NCBI GenBank assembly: GCA_964431735.1
Contig: CAYSLJ010000195.1
Location: forward strand, 1-12,607
Source of the DNA: CALARM01 sp964431735
GTDB lineage: Bacteria; Vulcanimicrobiota; SpSt-956; JAKJGF01
Reading direction: 5' to 3'
Length of the DNA stretch: 12,607 nucleotides
In this document: piece by piece, positions 6,698-12,607 of the stretch
Layout: every line of letters begins with the position of its first letter
Numbering within the stretch: position 1 is the stretch's first letter
Translations under genes and position numbers: made by a program
Notes under the pieces: generated by a model
Told to the model about the DNA's origin: nothing
The model's input: the letters and a program-made list of their open reading frames with translations, nothing else
Database searches by the model: none

Positions 6698-6796
6698 AAA
6701 GTGAAAAGTGAAAAGTGAAAAGTGAGTAGTAGGGGCGAACAGTGTTCGCCCGGTACCGGTAAAATACGCATCACGCATCACGCATTACGCGTCACG
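6687..6796 (+). repeat. Composite repeat Z3 between hypD and hypE
   Basis: GTGAGTC, four GTGAAAA and GTGAGTA units (6687-6728) run in unbroken seven-base register from the last hypD codons into GTAGGGG. The GGGCGAACA dyad is at 6733-6751, then the CGGTACCGG block, then four units of GCATCAC/GCATTAC/GCGTCAC (6768-6795). It ends 19 nt before hypE. The repeat fills almost the whole 118-base hypD-hypE gap. Confidence 0.9.
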
Positions 6797-6815
6797 ACTA
6801 TATGGAGGTTTAAAA

Positions 6816-7820
6816 ATGGAAAAAATCTTACTTGCCCACGGCGGGGGCGGAGTTCTTACAGATAATTTAATAAAAGAGGAAATATTAAAAAAACTGGGCA
6901 ATAAATTTCTTACACCTCTTGAAGACAGTGCAGTATTTTCTATAGGCAGTAAAAAACTTGCATTTACGACAGATTCCTTTGTAGTAAAACCTCTGTTTTT
7001 TCCGGGAGGAGATATAGGAAAAATATCCGTATGCGGTACTGTAAACGATCTGTCCGTATCAGGTGCCACTCCCCTCTATCTATCACTGTCTCTCATAATA
7101 GAAGAGGGATTTTCAATGGAAAGTCTTAAAAAAATCATAGACTCCGTTAAAGAAACAGCCGTAGAAGCAGGTATTACTGTCATTACAGGCGATACAAAAG
7201 TAGTAGAAAAAGGAAGCGGAGATGAAATATTTATAAATACTGCAGGCATAGGTGTAATTGAAAATGATCAAAGCCTGACACTGGCAGGAGCAAAAGAAGG
7301 AGATAAAATTATCACAAACGGATATATAGCAGATCATGGAATTTCGGTGATGCTGCAGAGAAGCGGTATAGCAGTGGAATTACCGGTGGAAAGTGATGTG
7401 GCTCCTCTAAATGGTCTGGTAAAAGATATATTAAAATCATCGAAACACATCAGATGTTTAAAAGATCCTACCAGAGGAGGAGTGGCGGGAGCATTGAATG
7501 AAATTGCCATTGCATCATCTCTTGGCATGGTAATCTATGAACAACATATTCCCCTGAGAAAAGAAGTTAAATCTGCCTGTGATTTACTGGGCTTTGACCC
7601 TCTCACTGTGGCGAATGAAGGGAAAATCATTACTATCTGTGCAGGTAATGAAGCAGAACATGTTTTAAGTGTCATGAAAGAGAATAAATATGGTAAAAAT
7701 TCCGTTATTATAGGAGAAGTAGTAAATAAACATAAAGGCAGGGTCATTGTAAAAACACCTGTAGGAGGAAGCAGAATCCTGGAGCGTCCCTACGGAGAAA
7801 ATCTTCCGAGAATATGTTAA
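6816..7820 (+). CDS. hypE: Carbamoyl dehydratase HypE, hydrogenase maturation
   Basis: A 334-residue member of the AIRS/PurM-like ATP-binding superfamily. It accepts the carbamoyl group from HypF on its C-terminal cysteine, dehydrates it with ATP to a thiocyanate and passes cyanide to the HypC-HypD iron. It shows the N-terminal glycine loop LAHGGGGV (6-13), DSAVFSIG (37-44), FFPGGDIGKISVCGTVNDL (61-79), ITGDTKVV (123-130), DPTRGGVA and the diagnostic C-terminus ENLPRIC, with the modified cysteine as residue 334. The start at 6816 has GGAGG with seven bases of spacing, in a junction nearly identical to that of the gene at 742. It is last of the hyp row; no terminator hairpin follows, so read-through into the downstream kinase gene is possible. 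Confidence 0.97.
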   Translation: MEKILLAHGGGGVLTDNLIKEEILKKLGNKFLTPLEDSAVFSIGSKKLAFTTDSFVVKPLFFPGGDIGKISVCGTVNDLSVSGATPLYLSLSLIIEEGFSMESLKKIIDSVKETAVEAGITVITGDTKVVEKGSGDEIFINTAGIGVIENDQSLTLAGAKEGDKIITNGYIADHGISVMLQRSGIAVELPVESDVAPLNGLVKDILKSSKHIRCLKDPTRGGVAGALNEIAIASSLGMVIYEQHIPLRKEVKSACDLLGFDPLTVANEGKIITICAGNEAEHVLSVMKENKYGKNSVIIGEVVNKHKGRVIVKTPVGGSRILERPYGENLPRIC

Positions 7821-7891
7821 ATAAAACGTATATAAATTTATAAAATTGGGCAATATATTAATAGAATATTCATACAGAGGAGATCGAGATC

Positions 7892-7924
7892 GTGACTGAA
7901 AAAATAGTCACAGATTGCCGGTAA
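7892..7924 (+). CDS. Possible 10-codon leader peptide
   Basis: GAGGAGATC (7878-7886) is the best Shine-Dalgarno in this gap, yet it precedes a GTG that opens only ten codons (MTEKIVTDCR) before TAA. The TAA is four bases from the start of the large kinase gene, which lacks an SD of its own. GTGACT (7892-7897) and AGTCAC (7906-7911) form a perfect 6-bp dyad across the little frame. A short translated leader with translational coupling would explain the arrangement; an ancestral start lost by frameshift would also fit. Confidence 0.3.
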   Translation: MTEKIVTDCR

Positions 7925-7928
7925 TGCT

Positions 7929-10370
7929 ATGAATAACAATAAAATCAGAGATGCCATGCTGAAAGTAGGAGCCCATCAATTAAGAGCTCCTATTGCAACT
8001 ATTCAGACACAGCTCAGTACAATATTAGAGCTTTTCGAGCAGGAAATACCGGGAAAAATCAGGCGTCTTATTGAAAGTGCCAGTAAAAAATCTGAAGACA
8101 TGCTTGAACTTATCAATGATTTACTTGATATTGCCGGCATGGAACAGGAAAAAGTAAAAGAAGAATTTACCACAGTAAACCTGGAAACCTTATTTCTCAA
8201 TATAACAGAAAACTGCTGTTCCAGGGCAGAAATAAAAGAGATAAATTTACAGATTGATAAAAAAGAAATATTACCTATTGTATGGGGACACAGGACAGGG
8301 CTCAAACACATATTTTCCAACATAATAGAAAATGCCATAAAATATACACAGGCAGGAGGGAAAGTAACAATAAAGGCCCATTATGATATAAGAGGAATTC
8401 TTAACTGTGAAGTAAGAGATACAGGTATAGGTATCCCTGAAAATGAGATAAAAGATATATTCAATGAATTTTATCGCGGAACAAATGCTAAAAAAGAAAA
8501 AAAAGTGGGAACAGGACTCGGGCTTGCTATTGTGGCAAAAGCCATAGAAATTCACGGAGGAGACATAACATGCGAAAGTAATGCAGGAGAAGGAACAGTA
8601 TTTACATTATCCATACCTCTGGCAAAAATCGAACAAGAAGAAGCAAAATTGCTGGTAGAGAAGAAAAAAGAAGAAAAATTAAAGATAGTTATCATAGGAG
8701 GGCGCACTGCAGGGCCAAAGGCTGCAGCAAAAGCCAGGAGAATGAACGAAGATGCATCTATTACAATAATAGAAAAAGATACATCCCTTTCTTATACAGG
8801 CTGCGGTTTACCTTATTATATTTCAGGCATGGTGAGAAACCCCAAAGAACTTATGACAACCAATGACGGAGATATAAGAGATCCTGATTTCTTCAGACAG
8901 ATAAAAGAGATAGACGTTCTTAACAGAACCAGAGCTATAGCTATTGACAGGGAACATAAAGAACTTCTTATAGAAAATCTGAAAACAAAAGAAAAACATA
9001 AAATTAATTATGATAAGCTCATTATTGCTACAGGAAGCAGAGCAATTATACCAAAGATAAAGGGAATAAATAAAAAAGGAGTATATACATACCATAAAGT
9101 AGAAGATGCAGAAGGATTAAAAAATGAGCTAAAAGATAAAATGGCAAAAGACGTAATAATAATCGGAGGAGGGCTGCTGGGAGCAGAAACGGCAGAGGCA
9201 CTTTCTATGAGAGGTGCCAGGGTGACAATAGTTGAAGATACAGGGCAGATACTTAAATTTCTTGATAAAGAAATGGCAGAACTGGTAAAAAATTATCTTG
9301 AAAGCCAGGGAGTAAAAGTTTTATTAAACCACAGGGTTGAGCGTATATCAGGGGACTCTGCTGCAGACGGCGTAATAATAAAAGGTAATTTAATCCCTGC
9401 AGACCTTATCATACTTTCTACAGGTCTCAGACCTGATGTAACACTGGCAAGAAAATGCGGACTTACTACAGGTATTACAGGCGGTATAAAAATCGATGAA
9501 TATCTCAGGACAAATGACTGTGACATATATGCTATAGGGGACTGTGTTGAAAATATAAATCTCATAACAGGTAAACCTGTATATACTCCATTCGGCTCTA
9601 TTGCCACAAGACAGGGCAGGGTAGCAGGCATAAATGTGACAGGCGGGAAAGAAGAATTCTACGGTGTAATAAAGACAATAATCATGAAAATATTCGACTA
9701 TAATATAGGTTCTGTAGGTTTAAATGAAGAGCAGGCATGGAAAGAAGGTTTCGAGCCTGTATCAATTATTGTGCCCGGTCCTGATAAAGATCACTTTTTT
9801 CCTTCTGCAAAGCTCATATATATAAAACTTACATGTGACAGAAATAGTAAATTTATTTTAGGAGCACAGATAATAGGGAGAGGAGATATACTATCAAGGC
9901 TGAATACTGTTACTACTGCCATATCGGCAAAGATGAAAATTTCAGACCTGTCAAAACTGGATCTTGCCTATGCTCCGCCCTTCTCATCTGCTATGGATAT
10001 AATTATAACGGCTGCAAATGTATTGAATAATAAAATTGACGGTAATTATACAGGTATATCACCTGTGGAACTGAAGCGTAAACTGAAGAAAAAAGAAGAT
10101 TTAATACTATTAGATATAAGAAGTCACAGTGAATATGATTATGATTCAATTACAGGTTCGGCACATATACCTTTAAATGTTCTGAGAGGAAGGCTTCATC
10201 AACTTCCCAGAGACAGAGAAATAATCATATGTTGCAGAAGTGGAGTAAACTCCTATGAAGCTCTCAGAATTTTTAAATGCCATGAATTTAACAATGCAAA
10301 GGTTCTGGATGGTGGCATAGTTACATTCAGAGGAGAAACGACAGAAAAATATTATAATCGTGAGTCGTGA
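7929..10370 (+). CDS. Histidine kinase / CoA-disulfide reductase / rhodanese fusion
   Basis: 813 residues, no membrane segment, no PAS or GAF domain. Part 1 (about 1-232) is a transmitter: H-box HQLRAPI (H16), N-box (N131, N135), DTGIGIP (164-170) and GTGLGLAIV (194-202), all intact. A charged linker (233-250) leads to part 2 (251-700), a pyridine-nucleotide-disulfide oxidoreductase of the CoA-disulfide reductase class: FAD loop with G257/G258, single redox cysteine in TGCGLPYY (C292), YDKLIIATGS (361-370), NAD loop GGGLLGAE (413-420), YAIGDC (534-539) and the dimer-interface motif LDLAYAPPFSSAMD (677-690). Part 3 (710-813) is a rhodanese domain with a CRSG active loop (C769). Parts 2 and 3 together match known CoADR-rhodanese / NADH-dependent persulfide reductases; the added kinase is the oddity. 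The frame is continuous across all joints. The C-terminal NRES and TGA derive from repeat heptamers. ATG 7929 is the first possible ATG after an in-frame stop at 7905. Confidence 0.93.
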   Translation: MNNNKIRDAMLKVGAHQLRAPIATIQTQLSTILELFEQEIPGKIRRLIESASKKSEDMLELINDLLDIAGMEQEKVKEEFTTVNLETLFLNITENCCSRAEIKEINLQIDKKEILPIVWGHRTGLKHIFSNIIENAIKYTQAGGKVTIKAHYDIRGILNCEVRDTGIGIPENEIKDIFNEFYRGTNAKKEKKVGTGLGLAIVAKAIEIHGGDITCESNAGEGTVFTLSIPLAKIEQEEAKLLVEKKKEEKLKIVIIGGRTAGPKAAAKARRMNEDASITIIEKDTSLSYTGCGLPYYISGMVRNPKELMTTNDGDIRDPDFFRQIKEIDVLNRTRAIAIDREHKELLIENLKTKEKHKINYDKLIIATGSRAIIPKIKGINKKGVYTYHKVEDAEGLKNELKDKMAKDVIIIGGGLLGAETAEALSMRGARVTIVEDTGQILKFLDKEMAELVKNYLESQGVKVLLNHRVERISGDSAADGVIIKGNLIPADLIILSTGLRPDVTLARKCGLTTGITGGIKIDEYLRTNDCDIYAIGDCVENINLITGKPVYTPFGSIATRQGRVAGINVTGGKEEFYGVIKTIIMKIFDYNIGSVGLNEEQAWKEGFEPVSIIVPGPDKDHFFPSAKLIYIKLTCDRNSKFILGAQIIGRGDILSRLNTVTTAISAKMKISDLSKLDLAYAPPFSSAMDIIITAANVLNNKIDGNYTGISPVELKRKLKKKEDLILLDIRSHSEYDYDSITGSAHIPLNVLRGRLHQLPRDREIIICCRSGVNSYEALRIFKCHEFNNAKVLDGGIVTFRGETTEKYYNRES

Positions 10371-10413
10371 AAAGTGAAAAAATTGAATCTTACTTACTAT
10401 TCACTATTCACTA
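10360..10413. repeat. Heptamer repeat with inverted halves at a gene end
   Basis: GTGAGTC, GTGAAAA, GTGAAAA (10360-10380) repeat exactly the start of Z3 and supply the stop codon of the fusion kinase. After AATTGAATCTTACTT the units return inverted as ACTATTC, ACTATTC, ACTA (10397-10413). AGTGAA and TTCACT can pair across about 20 bases. There is no GGGCGAACA dyad and no GCATCAC array, so this is a relative of Z rather than a full copy. The rest of the gap to 10632 is AT-rich; I found no convincing promoter or terminator in it. Confidence 0.65.
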
Positions 10414-10632
10414 ATTAATAGATTTACAAAATCAAGTAATATTTCCAGTAAAAGTGAATCTACCTGTCATAAAAAAAACACTACCGTAATTATAAATTGT
10501 AATGAAAGTAACTATAATTAAACAAGGAGTTATGTTATAATAAAATACAGATATTATCAATATGGATAAAAACTACATTATAAATAAAATTTGTAAAAAC
10601 TATCTATATATAAAACATATGGCAGGTATGTT

Positions 10633-12441
10633 ATGCTGAAAAATGAAAATCAAATTCTCTTAAATCGTTATAAAATATTAAATTTAATAAAAAGAGGAGC
10701 CATGGGAGTAATATATATGGCAGAAGATCTGCATCTGGAAAGAACCTGTGCTGTCAAAGAATTATTAATAGATTTCAGTAATACATCTGGGGAAGATATT
10801 AACAGGGCAATAGAAAACTTTAAAAGAGAAGCGAGAATGCTGGCTGAATTACATCATACAAATCTGCCAAAAGTGTATGATTATTTTGTATCAGAAAATA
10901 AATATTTTCTTGTTATGGATTATATAAAAGGTGATGATCTTCTGTCACTGATTAACCGGCGATCCGGTGGTTTCCCGGAAGACGTAGTGGTCACATGGCT
11001 CTTTCAGTTATGTAGTGTTCTGGACTATCTTCACACACATGACCCGCCAATAATATACAGGGATGTAAAACCATCAAATATAATGTTACGGGAAAAAGAC
11101 AGAAATTTGATTCTTATAGATTTTGGTATAGCTGTAATATCAAGCGGAACTCTTCCATTAAAAAAGCGGGATAGTCCGGGCACACTGGGCTATGTATCAC
11201 CGGAACAATGTGACGGGAAAGCCTCTCCGGCAGGTGATATATACTCTCTTGGCGCAACGGCATATCATCTCCTTACAGGACATGTGCCTCCTGTTTTTAC
11301 AGAAATTACCATAAAAGAAAAAAGAGAAGATATATCTGATGGACTGGAAAAAATAATTTCGAAATGCCTTAAAAAAAATGCACGGGAAAGATATGAAACT
11401 ATAAAAGATTTACTGGGAGAATTAAAAAAACTGCAGAAAAAGAAAACAAATATGCTGGCAGAAGAAACAATAATCGAGTGCCAGTCAGTTCCGAAGGAAG
11501 AATGTTACAACCTGAATCAAAAAAATCTTTATAATATAATTTACAACTATATATCACAGAGTAACTCGGGGAAATTAATAATTAAAGATGAACATGAAGA
11601 AGGTGAAATATATCTTAACAAAGGTGATATAACAGGTGCAAAACTTGGCCATCTGTCGGGAGAAGAAGCACTGAACAGCTTCTTTACCTGGTCTCAAGGA
11701 CTGGTTTTTTATTCAGGTGAAGTAATAGATACAATAGAAATAGACAAATCAACCTCTTCAATTCTTCGTGAATGCCTGAGAATAGACAATGAACTTCAAT
11801 CAATGAGAAAAGAACTGCCTTTACTGAAACTGGATCAGACTTTTATATTCAATAAATCTTTACCAGCCGATGGAGAGCACAAATTTTCACCACTTGAAAT
11901 AGCTGTAATAGCATATATAAAGAATAACTTGTCTATAAGAGAAGTAGCCCATAAAGTTAACAGGGATTATTTTAAAATTTTAAAAATAATTTATAAACTG
12001 TACAAAGAAAATATCTTTCTCGACTCCTCCGTGCCGGCAAGAAACGTAAAGATTTTAATTGTAGATGATGAAGAAGAAATAAGAAAAATGATTATATCAT
12101 GTCTGGAAAACAATAATAATTTTCAACTGGAAAGTGCAGGAGACGGAGTTGAATGCTGTCTAAAATTGAATATTTTCAAGCCTGATATTATATTACTGGA
12201 TATATGTATGCCGGATATAGACGGATATGAGACCTGTAAAGTAATAGATAAAATGCCGAAATTTTCAAGACCGAAAGTTCTTATAATAACAGCAATTAAA
12301 AATGATTTAATAGAGAGTCTGCGTGGAAAAGATTATATAGACATTTTATACAAGCCATTCAGACTGAAGGAATTACACAAAAAAATAGAAGAAATTATAG
12401 AAAAAATAAATACGCAAAAATCTACCTCTTATTTATGCTGA
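10633..12441 (+). CDS. Ser/Thr protein kinase with DUF4388 and receiver domain
   Basis: 602 residues, cytosolic. Residues 13-270 are a Hanks-type kinase: glycine loop IKRGAMGVIY (19-28), K42, E66, catalytic YRDVKPSN (142-149, D144), DFG (163-165), GTLGYVSPE (183-191) and D202; everything needed for catalysis is present. Residues about 295-385 match DUF4388/PATAN (GKLIIKD, GEIYLNKGDITGAKLGHLSGEEAL), a domain common in signalling proteins. Residues 415-465 look like a small winged-helix-type fold. Residues 471-592 are a response-regulator receiver: D478/D479, phospho-acceptor D523 in LLDICMPDIDG, T553 and K574-P575. The gene follows the orphan histidine kinase fusion in the same direction, so that kinase is a natural candidate to phosphorylate D523. 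The start at 10633 has only a weak GGCAGG upstream. Confidence 0.93.
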   Translation: MLKNENQILLNRYKILNLIKRGAMGVIYMAEDLHLERTCAVKELLIDFSNTSGEDINRAIENFKREARMLAELHHTNLPKVYDYFVSENKYFLVMDYIKGDDLLSLINRRSGGFPEDVVVTWLFQLCSVLDYLHTHDPPIIYRDVKPSNIMLREKDRNLILIDFGIAVISSGTLPLKKRDSPGTLGYVSPEQCDGKASPAGDIYSLGATAYHLLTGHVPPVFTEITIKEKREDISDGLEKIISKCLKKNARERYETIKDLLGELKKLQKKKTNMLAEETIIECQSVPKEECYNLNQKNLYNIIYNYISQSNSGKLIIKDEHEEGEIYLNKGDITGAKLGHLSGEEALNSFFTWSQGLVFYSGEVIDTIEIDKSTSSILRECLRIDNELQSMRKELPLLKLDQTFIFNKSLPADGEHKFSPLEIAVIAYIKNNLSIREVAHKVNRDYFKILKIIYKLYKENIFLDSSVPARNVKILIVDDEEEIRKMIISCLENNNNFQLESAGDGVECCLKLNIFKPDIILLDICMPDIDGYETCKVIDKMPKFSRPKVLIITAIKNDLIESLRGKDYIDILYKPFRLKELHKKIEEIIEKINTQKSTSYLC

Positions 12442-12555
12442 ATTCAGAAGGGATTAAAAAATTACTGCAGTTACGTTTTTTGTAATCTAATCATTTCCAT
12501 TGTTTCAATAATAAGGGGTTGTCAAGAAATAACCCAATCATATTTACGTCTATAT

Positions 12556-12586
12556 CGTGACGCGTAACGCGTGACGCGAGGATGAT
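12556..12586 (-). repeat. Heptamer array K4
   Basis: CGTGACG, CGTAACG, CGTGACG (12556-12576), followed by CGAGGATGAT. Same flank type as K1 to K3, with the last bases changed. In its minus-strand sense it points into the 3' end of the kinase gene rather than towards a start codon. Bases 12442-12555 contain only an A-rich and a T-rich tract with little stem between them. Confidence 0.75.
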
Positions 12587-12607
12587 AACCGTTCTAACAA
12601 TTTGCCA

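Noticed and set aside
12456..12492. A-rich then T-rich tract after the kinase gene as a terminator
   Set aside because: AAAAAATTAC and GTTACGTTTTTT do not form a continuous stem and there is no GC core.

Overview
The window is AT-rich, standard-code bacterial DNA with strong Shine-Dalgarno sites in front of most genes and heavy use of ATA and AGA codons. A complete HypC/HypF/HypD/HypE set points to a bacterium that builds a [NiFe]-hydrogenase, and MobA points to molybdenum-cofactor enzymes, so an anaerobic or facultative lifestyle is likely. The Ser/Thr kinase plus DUF4388 plus receiver architecture is typical of signalling-rich phyla, but I cannot assign a phylum from sequence alone. No rRNA, tRNA, CRISPR array, transposase or hydrogenase structural gene is visible.

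Layout. At 1-2684 sit a CxxCxxCC (YkgJ-type) metal-cluster protein (-), mobA (+) and a small glycine-zipper membrane protein (-), separated by repeat-rich gaps that hold two miniature inverted-repeat elements, one of them split by a nested insertion. At 2685-7820 is the hydrogenase maturation locus: hypC on the minus strand, diverging from hypF, hypD and hypE on the plus strand. hypF, hypD and hypE are each immediately preceded by a copy of the same palindrome-plus-heptamer repeat. HypF makes the carbamoyl-derived thiocarboxamide on the C-terminal Cys of HypE, HypE dehydrates it to a cyanide donor, and HypC-HypD assembles Fe(CN)2CO. At 7892-12441 are two signalling genes: a cytosolic histidine kinase fused to a complete CoA-disulfide/persulfide reductase and rhodanese, followed by a Ser/Thr kinase that carries DUF4388 and a C-terminal receiver domain. 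These could form a redox- or sulfane-sulfur-responsive relay, which is inference.

The most striking non-coding feature is one heptamer grammar, GTRANNN, used at about sixteen places. Units of the GCRTYAC form, read in the sense of the downstream gene, end 17-41 nt before the start codons of six genes, several with a near-identical array/Shine-Dalgarno/start junction. Units of the GTGAAAA form run into the 3' ends of three genes and supply their stop codons. In its orientation at gene starts the heptamer has no stop codon in any frame. In its orientation at gene ends it has TGA in every frame. The repeats therefore look adapted to sit around genes, whether as mobile DNA or as part of their expression signals.
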